The position numbers and the translations under genes were made by a program. A model generated the notes under the pieces. That model had not been told where the DNA came from. It made no database searches and worked only from the letters and a program-made list of their open reading frames with translations. DNA of 60,000 nt, taken from assembly GCF_008831285.2 (NCBI RefSeq), contig NC_045151.1:1919544-1979543 (forward strand). The letters run 5' to 3'. How positions within the stretch are numbered: position 1 is the stretch's first letter; the number at the start of each line of letters is the position of its first letter. This document shows positions 11,801 to 25,028 of this stretch, one piece after another. Origin of the DNA: Nymphaea colorata (taxonomy: Eukaryota > Streptophyta > Magnoliopsida > Nymphaeales > Nymphaeaceae).

Positions 11801-14800
11801 TGCTGGTTCCTTATTTATTGCATATGAGTATCGCTGCCCTATTACAATGCCAAAAGAAGGCAAAAAGCAAAATTGACCTAAGTCACATGGGTGCATACAG
11901 GTTCGGATATGGGTATGGAGATGTGGGTATGGGTACGGCAACTTGAAAAAAATGTGGGTATGGGGTACATCAGGGTATATATATTTATATATGAAATATA
12001 ATATAAAAATGAAAATGAAAACAACATTTAAATAAATAAGTAATATAAATAAAATAGTACATGTTAATGACCATTAATTCAAAACAAAATGAAAATTGAG
12101 TAGTAAAAAAAAAATCAAGTAAACTAAGTAGCCTAGATCAGTTTCGATCCAAAAATATGTAGGCATGTCTAAGGCTCTAAGCATACTCATATATATCGTT
12201 CTTGAGTTTTAAAAGGTGAGGCTTTTCTCGGGTATAATACAGCGAGATCTTTCTTTTCGGGAAGAAAACTGTAAATTTTAAAAAATTAACAAAAATTTCT
12301 AAAATTAGACAAAAATAGGAAAATGAGAAACTAATAAGATGATTGCAGCAATCAGATTGGGTAGTATACGCTCATTTAGGGATTTTTGAAATAATTCTGA
12401 AACCTAGAATGTTAGCTGCAGCAGTAATCATAGAAACACTAACGAACGATGGGGACTGAACAAGCCAAAAGAAGAGAATGCTTATGTTGGAAAGAATGTG
12501 CAGAAAACTTATTTCAGATAGATGTTCTAGGCTTGCAGCATATGTATGGCGAGATTTTCCAGCAACCAGTGGCTCTGGTGGGGATGGTTGACCGCTCTGG
12601 CATGATCTTCCAGCATAACTCCAAATCCAAACCCTAAGACGAGGACTCTTCCTACTGAAGCGTTTTCTTCTTCTCTAAAAACCCTAAACAACTCGTCTCC
12701 TCCAAAGTCCAAAGAAGTCTAGGTTTTCTTTGTTTCCTTTTTGACATTAAATTTTTTTCATTTTACTGCCATGCCACCATTGAGAAAATAACCCAAACGT
12801 AGCAAAAAAAGGCACAAAAAATCACCTTTTTTGCGGTTTTTCATTTTACTATTTTTTAAATAAAAGACATGATATTTTGACGTTTTTTTCATATAAAATG
12901 TTTTTTGCGTTTTTATCACGCCTTTTTTAAAAAAGAAGCGATATACGTGACTATGTGTCTAAGTATCCGTTTTGCCATGTCAGTTTGGTGAGACAAGTGT
13001 AGGCAATGTGACTTGGAAATTGACATTGTTGAAAAGCTTGTTTTCTATTAGAAGCTTTTGATAAAATATGAATCCGTTGTATGCATGAACAAGGAGGGGA
13101 AGATGCTAAATGACCTATATTGTATAACAGAAACAATCTATTACATTTTCTTCTAATGTGGAGATACAGAAATAAAAATGATACGAAGATTGACTTGTGG
13201 CAATTGAAATTTTACTATTGTGATCTTATGTAAGGCAACACAAGATAAGTTCAACATGTAAAATCTCAACACATTTGGCAGATTACTAAGTTTTGGGGTC
13301 TTGGCAGTATGCATCTTGTTTTGATCATTACAATGGATGAAATTTGAAACTGATGTTGTTAAAACTTAAAAGCATTAGATGGTGCATAGGCAGTTGGTAG
13401 TGCCTAGGGCTTAGGGGCACATTCGCTGGACTAGGCGCTTTAAGTGGTAAACCTGAAACAAGAAAAGGAAAATATAGAAACTAATAAAATGCATGCTAAA
13501 GCAGAGAGGCAACAAGAGCTGTTACACAAGCTGTTCAAAAATGAATTTAGATCTTCTAATATTATATTTGGTGAATAGTTTAATGAAGGAAAAATTCTAA
13601 AGTAGCCAGAATTGAATGTAGAAGCTGCAAATGTTGGAACTTGGAATCATATATGATGATGAACCTTTCATTGCATCCCTGTGATAATCTAATGTAGAAT
13701 GGTGGCTTTCTGTTTTGTGGACTTTCATGTCACTCCATGTTCTGTCTTGATTTTATTCACGGTAATTTACTTAAGTGCTATATTTTGCTTGGTTCTATAA
13801 CCTTCATAATTATAATTTCTTTTCATTGGAATGTACTGATTCTTCTATCATTGTTGATCTTACATTTTCAAAGTGGCAAATGGAGACTGATAGAAATGAA
13901 TATATGTGGTTAGACAAGATAAAAGTGATACTAGCAAATGATTGAAATTAGCAGTACTAATTGAGTTGTAGTAACAGTTGTATTATTTATTACTCTGTTG
14001 TATTGGTTGCAACTTGCGAGCTATCTTTTGGGATTGGATTTCTAGATGGCATCTTCTTTCTCTTTCTTTTCTTCTATTCTTTGGGTTCAATAAAAGGAAA
14101 AATTTGAGGGAATCCAGATTTTTGGTGTAGTTTAGTTGGTGTTTGGAAAACAAATTGCTCATGAATCAAATGAATAGACCATTTTTTGATCTCAAACGTG
14201 GAAAATTTTCCTTGATGAATCAACTGGATTTTATTTAGCTTCAAGTGAGTGTACACCTGTATGCAGTACAAATGTGCACACAAACACAAATTAACATATT
14301 TACAAATAAGTGAATATATGCAAGTACGTACATGTGTAAATTATTTGGCCTCCATTGAATGTGCTGAAATATTGAGTTGAAAGTTGGTTGTGCAAGTTAT
14401 GAACTCCATCCAGATGTGTTGAATACTTTGAGTATTGTCTGTTTTCCAAGAGGTCACTACCTTAAGTCATACTTCTGCGATATAAAACAATGTGATTATG
14501 TTGGTGAATCTCGAGATGGGCAAGGCCTTTTTGAAGTGGTTGGTGAAGATCAGGTATACATGTGGCCTTATGTTAGATGAAGGATTTGAAAATTTCTGTC
14601 ACAAATACAGGTGGTGCATATATCAACCTCACATGTACTTTTTTGTCAACTATTTAAAAATTCATGATTGCAAATATCTCCAATATTTTGAAATATCCAA
14701 ACAGTATTGCCATTTTGAAGCCAGCCAATAACATCAGCAAAATATCCAGAAATTCTCAAAGTATCATGACGAAAATGGTCTGATATTATTGTGACATTTT

Positions 14801-17800
14801 CTTCAGATATTCCCATTTTCTCCAAGTCTTCCACAAAAATGCATTTCTTAAGCATGTGAATTTTTTCGTGTTGTTTTTTTGGGGAACTGATTCAAAAAGA
14901 TTTTCTGCAGTGATATTGGTGACTATAATTTAAAATTCTATTTCTCATATCTCAAAATTATTTTCATGGCAGTATCATTGTGATAATGTTACAATTTCAA
15001 TTCTCTTTTCCGTATCTTTCTTATTTGTTTATAAAATTTTGTGTTATTTCTTCTATTATAGTCTTCTGTAAATATTTGATGGTTATCCAAACACAATTTT
15101 TCTTATATACCTTTTAGATCTTAACGCAGTTATTTTCACAAGATTTGTCTACATGACCTGTATTTTGACAGGTCTTCCAGGACTGATGAGTGATGATTAT
15201 GTTGGTAAAAGCCTTCAGGTCTTGCATTTGCTGGATGAAGCCCATATTGCTTTACTTTGAGAATATGATTTTTCTGTCACAATTTCTAGTCTTCCTTCTA
15301 TGTGGTGGCAGCAGCATTAATGGAGGTAACTTTGGTTACAGTAGTTGAAAAGAAAGAGGAATGCATATGCTGGCCATAAAAAAAGTAATTATTTCGTTGC
15401 TTAAGAGAATTTTATTAAGGAATACAATTTGCTCAAGCTGGCCGCAAATGGCTTTTGCATAGCCCAAGCTTATGGTCTTGATGCAAGAAGGAGGTACGAT
15501 AACAGTGGTGCCGAAGAAGAAGCCATAGACGATTCTAGCTGATCTGACTAAAACTATGGTCTATAACTGCACGTTATTGGAGAAACTTCATAAGGCAATG
15601 TCTGCATGAGCTCTGACCATGGATTTCATGACTGGAGCCAAATGTCAACCACACATGAAGTGGTGTCTATGTCTAGATGTTATTATGAAAATTATGATAC
15701 ATGGAGCATCTGAAGGAATCAACCAATTTCAAGTTTTCAACTCTCAGCTGTAGTATAAATTGGAAAATTTGGTTGAATCTGTTGTCGTCCTGGATGATTT
15801 TGCCATTATATTCCCCTAATTATATGTTGTTGATAGTCGAGCTGACAAGGCATTATAGGCATTTCAGGTAACCTTCCCTTGTTTCAGATGGAGGTAGTGT
15901 TGCTATTATGTCAGGAAGTAAATGAAGCACCATATTACCCACCACCTTGGAGTTACGGTTGTTAACTCTCTCTCTATATATATGTGTAAGCTTCAAAATT
16001 CTTTTGAACGTGCTTCACACCAGTGTCTGCACCTGCATCCGTAGTCGATAGGCTCCATAGTTGCACCCGTGTGACATAGCAAGGAAGGTTGTAAATCGCG
16101 TGACCATTCTAAAGGAACTAAATACAGTGTCTATGTGGCACATGGGTGCACCACCTGCATGGCTGTGATACAAATGTGAGTTCCTACAAGCAAGCGTGAA
16201 ATGGGTGTGGCTAACTTGAGAAGAAGAAAAAAAAGAATTAAGAGGAACAAGAAGAACAAGGAAAACTTGCTGAAGGGAAGGGCATGATCAGGAGAAATAG
16301 TGAGTGGTATTACCGTATTAGTACTAGGTTTTTTTTTTTTTTTTTTTTTTCTTATAAACCTTTTCCTTCCTAAAATTTGCAAACAATATCTTTTACAATT
16401 TATAAAATGTCTTTTTTACAATTGAAAAACCTTTTATTCATAAAATACAATTTATAATTTGTTCAATTTTTTAAAAATGTGTGTCTGTGCGTTGCATCCT
16501 ATACTCATGTGACATAGGTTTTTTTAGATAACTCGTAGATGAGAAAGTTGCTGTAATGTATGATAATAAAAATTTGAGAATTTGTCCCTTTTTGATGATG
16601 AGGATGATCTCTTACCCCGAAGCCTTATGAAGACAGCACCAGGGAAACTTGGTCAAGAAAATGGTATAATTGGGACCACTGTCACATATATCAGTTATAT
16701 TTTCAAAATATTGAAATGAAGCCAAAGCCAAGTTAAATGAAAAAAAACATGGGAGTTTTCGTTAATAATGCGCCAAAAAAATTTGGATATTATTGCAATA
16801 TTTAAGAAATGCTTTTTAATATATTTCTTTAACTTTTTAGTAATTAATTTTCTTTTATAACGTTTTTGTAGAAAGTTAAGTGAAAGCTCTTAATTTCATA
16901 ATCTTTTATATAATTTTTTTATTTTGAGTCCCTAACATTTTCCCGAGAGACAAACTTTCCATTTAATACATGAGAAAAGCCTCACTTATAAACCTGAGAA
17001 TGATATTTTGGACAATGGTTGTCACTTGATTTGGGGACATCCCCTCTTCCAATCTGCTCACCACCTGTGGGAGTTAAAACTTCGGAAACTCTTAAGAGGC
17101 TAAATAACAATACCATTTTTGACGTAAATACATAGAATATAAAGTTTAAATCCTCCCAAATAGAGGATTCAAATCATGGCTTATTCATAAAGAGGATTTT
17201 TAATGAAATGAAACTAGTTTGTGAGATCATATGATATTAATTATGATTATTAGAATGGCAACTTTATTTGTCCTGTTTTTAGGATGAGCTTCTAATTGGG
17301 TAGCTCTTGGAGGTGCATTAGCACATGTGCAATTCAAAGAAAAAGTAATCATGAAACAGTTTCATAGTATTTATGGAAACTCATGGCTTATTTCTATCAA
17401 TGCGGGTAGGTATATTCACCAAAGCATGAGGAGGGTTCAAGAAAACTGCCGTACTTATAAGGTAAGGATGAAAACCCAATTAGTGGGTAGGCATACACAC
17501 CAAAAACGTGAAAAGGGTTGAAGAGAGCTGTCATATTTATAGGGATGAGAAGGAATATTTTGTTGTTCTGGTTTAACGAGACAGAGAAGTTGATTCATGG
17601 GAGGGCCTAAAATGAAGGATGTGGGTAAGGATATTCCAAAGAAACCTGCCATATATGTAAGCTAAATTCGCTAATCAGGAAAGCTGCTATTTGTTATTCT
17701 GCTTTAGTGACATACGGAAGCTTTTCCCTGGCAGGGTTTCAAACGGAGGACTTGGGTGAGGATATTCCCATGGGTACAGATTGTCAAATGGTGGATGAGA

Positions 17801-20800
17801 TCAAAATACCACGTCAAAATATTTTACAGTCATATTGAAAAAATTGAACATGGAGTTGCGCTCCCTGGTAGAGGCACATTGTTACCTAAACACAATGCTT
17901 TTTGTGGAGGTTGAAGTGCTATTGAAGGATCCTGAGATATTGGATGTATGCTCCAAATGGTCTAAAATGCATTGACCCCAGAAGGTGCGAAGCCAGTTTG
18001 GAGAGACCATTTCTTATTTTGCGGTGGAGCTATTTATAAGTCCGCTCTTTATAAGTGAAGACATCGTATATGCAGTCACTTGACTTGGTAACTTTTTGCA
18101 CTCTCTCATGACTAAGCATGTGGAGATAGAAAAGACTAAAGAGAATTATGAGACGTTAAAATCAATGTCATGTATAGACTTTTCTATTGAGCAAACGGAC
18201 CATAGAAGCTAGTTGATCTGCAATAGGATATTCCAATGCTGATTAGATAGGAATGCATATAAGTGGAAGCATGTTTCTTGCATTTTATATTCTTGGCAAA
18301 GGAATTCAATGTCTAGAAATTTAAGAGTGAAGTACAATAATGTAATATGGCAAAGGAGCACAGTGCTTTCTCCAGCATAAGGAGAATAGAGTAATCTGGT
18401 GTGAAGCAAAATATGGTGGCATCCAACAAAATATTTGTCAAATATTTCACAATAATGTTGGAAGTGGAAGTATATAGAGTGATTGCATGTTTGACGATCA
18501 AATTTGATGGTGTGTTTGTTAGAATATCTGTAAATACATATATATTTACCATAGTTACATAAAACACATTTGAAAAAAACCGTTTATACTTTAAAAATAT
18601 GTCAGCCATATAAAACTGCAAAAAGAACAGTCTTTCAACCGGTTGTATGGCCAAGAATGACCTTAAAGATGGCTATTGACCAGCTCCCAGTGGCTAGATC
18701 CAGCCATTGGGAGCTGGCTGGACAGGGTTCTGGCAACATCTAGTTTCCTCTTCATTTGGAATGTTAGTCCTTGCCATGTTGTGTATGCTTGTTCGAGGAG
18801 TTGTGTGTGTGTGTGTGTGTGTGTATGGTAGTGTCGCCGTACTCAAATTTTTTGAAAGTGCTCCGCACCTGTTCCCGTACCCCCACCTGTGTGACAGAGG
18901 CGATAAGTTTTAGCAAGGTCTGGATTGTGGACAGTGTGATGGTTAGATCTTCTAGAGATTCAAATAATAAAGAAGAGTACGATCTTCCAATTTTGGGGAA
19001 AGATGTGTTTACTCATAATCAATGAAGAGTATAGTCTACCTCTTGGATCCGTGAAGACTGTTCATGGTAATTCTAAGGCTTGGTCTCGAGACTAAAATTT
19101 GTAGTAGGACAGGTAAACAGGAAACTGTGTGGTAGACATACATTGAGGAGGAAGGAAGAGGTTGTGCAGAAGGATCGAGTACGAACCCTAAAGAGGGTAT
19201 TCTCGACCTTCTTCTACTAACTTCTCAAGAATGATGAACTATTCTTTCCATTAGGCTCATATACCGAAGACGAGGTATGCAAAACCACTCTATGGCAAAT
19301 TAAGGACAACTGCTATGCAGCCAATTGAGATGCAGCTGGAGGGTGTGTAAAAACTTCAATTGCGAAGCACTTTTTCTATGACTGTTGCGTTTTCCTTTTA
19401 CCACATGTGCTCTCACGAGCCATTCTTTTACAATGAAATGGAAACCATAAGCAAATTATGAATTTGAAGTCATTTGATAGTAATAAAAAAAACACCTTTG
19501 TTTTTTTCTATTACTGTTTCAGTTGTTTTAATAACTGAAGCCCCAAACAGGATTCAGTGCATGGTCTTGTGGTGCCTAATGTCTCCTACTAGTACATATT
19601 AATTCGCACAGAAGGGCTATGAACCAGTGCAGAAGATGGTTAAGACTTAAGAGTCAGATTGCCATTAATTCTGTCAAAATTTTTTAGTTGTTGGGCAATT
19701 CCTAACCATTTTTGTGGTGGGATGTAAGCAATATGAAAGTAGGCACTAGAATTACATCTAGATGCAGGACAAGCGAATAGCATGTGTCTGGAAGAAGCGT
19801 AGCTGACTGCATGAAATACAGAAACCAGCAAGGTTACAAGAAGGGTTTACATGATTGTCCTAGTCCCCTCTTCTTGTTGACTATATTGTATCCCCATGGC
19901 TTCTCCTTCAAGTGCTATTTTGAGACAGTATGTGAGAGTAGGTTATTTTTTCAAGGATGTAATGCTGCTATCATCTTTTGCGCTTTCTTGTGGGGAAATT
20001 TCCTTTTTCATTACTGTTATTCAGCGCATGCTTATTTGTGGTAGATGTTGGCCAATAAATAGCCCTTGTCCCATCCTGTTGAACATTACCCACGTCCTCA
20101 ACCTTCAAGAAGGAGCCACTTGGAAGGCAGTCCAATGTCCTTTTGGCTGTGGACAGCAAATCAATCTTCATGATTATCCTTCTTTCTTTGGACAAAATGA
20201 TTATATTTGATCAAATGGTACAGTATCTGTATGAGAGATGTTTTAGTTGAGAAGTTATTGCCTTGAGTCAGATAAAACCTACTCATGGAAAATGTTATCA
20301 CATTTTAAACCTTTTCAACGTGTGATGGGCATTGATAGGTTTATGACTCGTCTCCTTGAGATAGTTGTGCACAAGAAAGCTGTCTAGACCACGGTGGCCA
20401 ACTATTGGAGCGGGAAGCTGGCCTCTAAAACTTGCATTCAATGAAGGAGTCAAATTTTGTGAACTAATAGGAAGTTGGAAGTGGACCACGAAGCGAACCA
20501 AAAGCAAAAAGGGAAGTGAATGGAAAGCAAAAAGAAAATCAGAAAGCAAGAAAATTTAACAGGGGGCATGTTTCCTCCAGAAAGTGCATCTTTTTATGGT
20601 GAGAATCTTACTTCTGCTTTCGGTGGAAGTGTGCTTCCTTTATATGAGAGTTCTCTTCCTTTGAGAGGGGAAGTAGTCTTCCTCTTTCAAAATCATGCTT
20701 CTCAAGATGTTTTTGAAGTGACTAGCTTCTTGCTTCCTATGTGGAGTTTCTGGTAACTCTGGTATAGACTTTTATGAGATCGCAACATTGTGCAAGAAGT

Positions 20801-23800
20801 GCTTCTGGAAATACTTTTCTGCTTGATTTATGGTTTGTAACTGGTATACTGAACGACTTCCTGATAACATATTTGCATGTGGCTCTCATATTGGAAATTT
20901 GTACATAGAGTAGATGATTGGATGTAGTGAGAGTGATCCTAAGCACCGAGTATGCAAGATTTGTAAGTTAAGGAGGCAATCTATCTCAAAACATGCATCA
21001 TTTATTAATCTATTGTCCTAAACATGCACCGGATTATTTGAGAGTGTTGTCAATCAAGGTCCAGTTACAGAATAGAAATATATCCCCATTACCTCCTTAT
21101 CTGTAGATGATTCTGCTATAGCAGGGAATAATGTGATATTTAGAACGAATTTCCTTCATGGGGGGTTCCATGCACAAGGAGCTTGGCTTAATGATGTTTT
21201 TCTTGGAGTGAAAGTTGACAACCAGATTGGGATGTAGTGAGAGTGATCCCTAAGCACCGAGTATGCAAGATTTGTAAGTTAAGGAGGCAATCTATCTCAA
21301 AACATGCATCATTTATTAATCTATTGTCCTAAACGTGCACCGGATTAAGCTGGAATTATGATGCCTTATGCAGTTATTACACTTGGAGGTGAATGGAGGG
21401 GTGTGAGGTCTGTGGTTGACCATGAATGTGGGAAGGTGATTGACACCTGGAAGGAAATCTCCTAAAATGCTCAAGCCCTCATATTCAGATTATGGTGAGG
21501 AAGTATGTTGAGCTTTAAAATTCAAAATGGTGCACATTCTTGTTTCACCTCTGAAATTGGACACTTACATCAATGAAGGGTTGATAAGATGTCCTAGTGG
21601 GAGAGGGCAATATTGAGCAGGCTTCGAGGAGACTGCATACTATAAATAAGGATCTGGCACCCAGCTCTGGTATGAAGGAAATTTTTGTGGTGTAGAGGAT
21701 ATGGCCGAGACCAATCTGGGTTTTCACCAGGTAACTGCTTTTAGTTTGCGGGATACATCTTCCCATGTTTTGCTTCTTGGTGGATGCCATCTTTATAAGA
21801 AAGCAATGAAGAGTATCAATCACCCGTTTTATAATTTGAAATGACAATCATGTCAGGTTAGATATGTTAAGGATTTTCAATTAAGAGTCCCTTGCTTGTT
21901 GGTGGAGAAAAATAACATTTTGGTGGTTTCCCACGATAGATAGAAATGATTAAGATTTATCGGAGATATTTTCTGTCATCTAGGTAAGAAAATTTGGTCT
22001 TCTGAGGGTAAGGTACCTTTATGAGATGCCTCATGTTATTTCAGGTTAGATTAAGAGTTCCACCTGGAATTTTGTACATAGGTAGGAGTCTTTAACCAAA
22101 CAAAAACAATTTATCATTGTTGGTGAATGCACCGAGGCCTAGTTGTACCTGGGAACTGCCTGGAGCTAATGAAATGATTATCTTAGTTTTATCAATTCAA
22201 TGCAGTGTAATGGATGCAGCACGTAACCTTCTCCAAGTTGGCTGTGCTATAACAAGAACTTCATTTCCCGAAACAGCTATGTTGGGGATCAGGTGTAGAC
22301 TTGTACATCAGAAACAACACCATTCAAGTCCATCTGAAAATCAAAGGTGGTTGCAGCCATTAAAGCAGCTTCAGGAAGGTAGAGGCCAACAAAGTCCCCA
22401 TCTTTGCAGATTATTTCCTGCCTTGGAGCTTTTCATTTATTTAACTGATAATAGCATTATTTCTTAGTGTAGTTTGAACTTTGTAGGATTCTGATTTCGT
22501 GTGCTAGGACGGGGTTTTATTTTACTGTAAGAATTCTCTGTGAGTTGTTAATAATGCAGTATGACCACAGGAAAAGAAACCAGTGTGATGGCCTATGAAC
22601 CAGAAAGGATGCAGCACATACTATTCATATAGTTTCCTGTTAAGGATGGGACAGAAGGGAGATGACAGGACCTGATTGGAGCTTCAATGCGAGACGACTA
22701 AATGAATGATTTCAAAACCACCATTTTGGATATGAAAATTGACACGACTGAGAAAGTCTTCGGTCTCCAGTTCCTTGTACTGTAAAACAAACATGACTTG
22801 TGCAATCACACGCACCGACATTGTTGAAAATGATGATAGGATTAGAAACACCATGGTCTTCTTTCACGTGTAATCAAAACCATATGTTAATGAATTCCTG
22901 TTCCCGAAAATGCTTTTCATTTTGGTTCCATTCCAATTACTAGAATGAGAGAAGGCGCTGTACACTAAAAATAGGACAAACTGTTCTGCACAGCTAATTG
23001 ACCTTCATATTTTGAAAGAGTAACGAAGCATGGCTGAGGATACACAAAAGTGTTTTCTTATTAAATGAATATGAATTAAATGTCTAATAATGAGGTGGAA
23101 GTCATTCGGTATGAAGCCAAAAATTGAATTGCGCGTGATCTTGGGTATATTGTTTTTGTCCTTTGGGAGTAAGTTTAGTTGTTACATGCGTATTTTAGAA
23201 AAGAAATGATTGGACCGAAAGTATGGCCTTGTGGGCTCTAAGAGCCTTTCTAACAAAACCTTGGCTGGTAGCTCCAGTCGTTACCAACCACTCAGCAGAT
23301 TTAATGTTGAAACATATTATATTTTGTTTGTAAATATGAAAGAAAACAGTTGTTACAACTTCATGCATTAGGATGGGTTCGTGCCAAAAATCATTTTGCT
23401 GAGATGCTGTACTATCGTTTGCTATTTCTTTTCCCTTTTGAGTATTAAACGTCATGTGAATCGCCATCAGTGCCATGCATGTTAGTTGGAGAATACTCTA
23501 ATATGCACCATTATGCATCATGATTAATAATGCGATTTCTTTTTCATTACTTTAGTATTGGTCAGTTTTATTGACATAGAAACTGCAACTTTCTTTTTCC
23601 AACAGTTTGTTCCCAAAACAGGAGGAACTCCAAAAAAGAACGAGATCATCTTCATATCACCGAATGGGGAGGAGATCAGGAACAAGAAGCAGCTGGATCA
23701 GTACCTTAAATCACATCCAGGAGGCCCAGCTGCCACTGAATTCGATTGGGGTACCGGTGAAACACCTAGGAGGTCTGCAAGGATAAGTGAAAAAGCAAAG

Positions 23801-24472
23801 GCAGCTGGGCCGCCAGAAGAGGAACCAAAGAAGAAGAGAAGCAGGAAATCAACAGGTTCAAAAGCCGACAAAGAGGTTCACGTTGAACCAGAATCAGCCC
23901 CTGCAAAAACAGAAAGTGGTAATGAAGAAGTAATGCATGATGCAGTGGAAGAGGAGAAGGTTAATGACACCGGGAAGGCCGAGGAGAATAAGGAGCAGCA
24001 GGAGGGAGAAGGAAAGCCAGAACCAGAGGAATCTAAAGAAAAGGAGACTACAATAGTTGAGAAGGAAGAAAAGACAGAAGAAGTTGCACCTAGTGAGAAG
24101 ATTCCAGATGTAAAACAGGAAGGTGTTAGTGAGAGTATGCAGAAACAAGACCCTGTTGAGAAAATCACTGATGCAGGAGACGCAGGTGACAGTGCGCACA
24201 TACAAGAACGTGATCCTGCTTTCGAAAAGGAGTCTGCAAAGGTGGAAGAGAATGGCAGCGTACAGCCGGGACCTGAAGCTGCAGCCTCGGAGATCAAGAA
24301 AGATGATAAAATAGAGCCAGGGGATGACAGAGATCTGAATGAACTACCCCACTCGACAAACAAAGAGGTGGAGAACAGCAGCCACGATGGTCAAGAAGCT
24401 GAGCATAAGGTTCGTGTGTTGGGACGTACAGATGCGCAGCAACCTCCTGTGCCACCACCAGTGAGCTGCTGA
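8894..24472 (+). CDS. Methyl-CpG-binding domain protein, MBD10/MBD11 type (two coding exons)
   Basis: Exon 1 is 8894-9022 (43 codons, ending GGCTGGAAGAAGAAG before gtgacg). Exon 2 is 23606-24472 (after tttttccaacag, phase 0, stop TGA). The predicted protein has 331 residues. The plant MBD domain spans about residues 29-95: VDLPAPSGW leads into a basic loop, then IIFISPNGEEI, QLDQYLKSHPGGP and FDW. It is followed by TPRRSARISEK (96-106), typical of plant MBD10/11 proteins, a basic PKKKRSRK stretch (117-124) that could be a nuclear signal, and a long Glu/Lys-rich acidic tail ending PPPVSC. Family knowledge: MBD10/11 proteins are nuclear chromatin factors; MBD10 has been linked to rRNA gene silencing and does not bind methyl-CpG strongly. 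The start is the first ATG giving the family N-terminus. Between which of MBD10 and MBD11 it belongs I cannot say. The downstream neighbour is convergent. Confidence 0.9.
10650..11000. repeat. Diverged local repeat in the MBD intron
   Basis: The phrase 'gagtaaccctacctgcaa' near 10662 recurs as 'gagtaactctacctgcaa' near 10887. In both places it is followed by 'aatcaaactcaatg' and then 'atatctatcaacat'. The offset is about 225 bp. A third partial match ('ttatcaacatcttggg') starts near 11280. This looks like a decayed tandem duplication of non-coding DNA. Confidence 0.5.
17404..17780 (+). repeat. Degenerate repeats in the MBD intron
   Basis: Blocks beginning GGGTAGGTATATTCACCAAA (17404), GGGTAGGCATACACACCAAA (about 17485), GGGTAAGGATATTCC (about 17622) and GGGTGAGGATATTCCC (about 17753) are related. 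The first two continue in parallel through '...AGGGTT.AAGA.A.CTG.C.TA.TTATA'. The spacing is uneven, so the array has been rearranged. Origin unknown. Confidence 0.45.
20920..21036 (+). repeat. 117-bp direct repeat, copy 1
   Basis: The segment from GGATGTAGTGAGAGTGATCC to CACCGGATTA is repeated at 21230-21347 with one single-base insertion and one substitution. The sequences between and around the copies are unrelated, so only this block was duplicated. Confidence 0.85.
21230..21347 (+). repeat. 117-bp direct repeat, copy 2
   Basis: Near-identical to 20920-21036, in the same orientation and offset by 310 bp. The near-identity implies a recent event compared with the surrounding decayed intron. 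No terminal repeats or target duplications show it to be a transposon. Confidence 0.85.
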
Positions 24473-25028
24473 GCGCTTTGTTGTAGGCTTCAATCTTTTC
24501 TTTTTCCGCTTGGGATGACTGTAATTCTAGTCTGTTTCGACCATTGTGATTGCTGCTCCTAAACTTGTTTCATGGAGCAGCTTTCTGGAATACTTGGGTC
24601 CTTGTGTGTAGAATTAGAGTTTACGTGATCCAACACTAATATGTAACGTAGTTACTGAATCATGACCCTGTTTATCTGTATGCATCCTTTCCATGTCCGT
24701 GTTTTTATGGTTCCGTATAGATAGTAACATGTATGGGGATGTGAGCGCATTAATATCCAAATGCTAGTCCCATCAGTTCTACTTTTCACACTGAGAACCT
24801 TGGATGATACATTCCGTGAACAAAATCTTTTTTTATTATCTTCTTAGAAAAAGAAATGTATCAGTATGTGGTAGAGTCAACAACCCAGAATCCAACCAAG
24901 ATGAACAATGTTTGTTAGAACTGATGGACCAAAATCCAACCAACGGTATTATCGTGTAGGGTGCTCGTTGCTGAACCGACAAGCTGGGTTCCCGCTGATT
25001 TGGTCCAGACTCCAGAGCCTTCCGTTCT
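24473..25028. other. Convergent intergenic region (3' UTRs of both genes)
   Basis: 556 bp separate the stop codons of the MBD gene (+) and the lumenal protein gene (-). The sequence is T-rich after the MBD stop and contains AATAT/AATC-type signals near 24630-24660 that could serve polyadenylation. No other gene is seen. Confidence 0.5.

Larger units (their letters stand above)
9023..23605 (+). other. 14.6-kb intron of the MBD gene
   Basis: The donor AAG|gtgacg and acceptor ccaacag|TTT join the two halves of one MBD domain in frame. The interior is AT-rich and holds no intact gene. It contains low-copy repeats (10.65-11.0 kb, 17.40-17.78 kb, 20.92-21.35 kb), a GT microsatellite at 18803-18823, poly-T at 16329-16350, and blocks of 'gggtatgggtacgg' near 11.9 kb that may be an old MITE. 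Reading frames up to 116 codons here look like chance. Confidence 0.8.

Noticed and set aside
22117-22467. 116-codon open frame in the MBD intron
   Set aside because: No domain, signal or neighbouring exon structure; composition is like the surrounding non-coding DNA.
23558-23605. In-frame ATG upstream of MBD exon 2 as the gene start
   Set aside because: This stretch ends in a polypyrimidine tract and AG acceptor, and the MBD domain needs the exon 1 half at 8894-9022.
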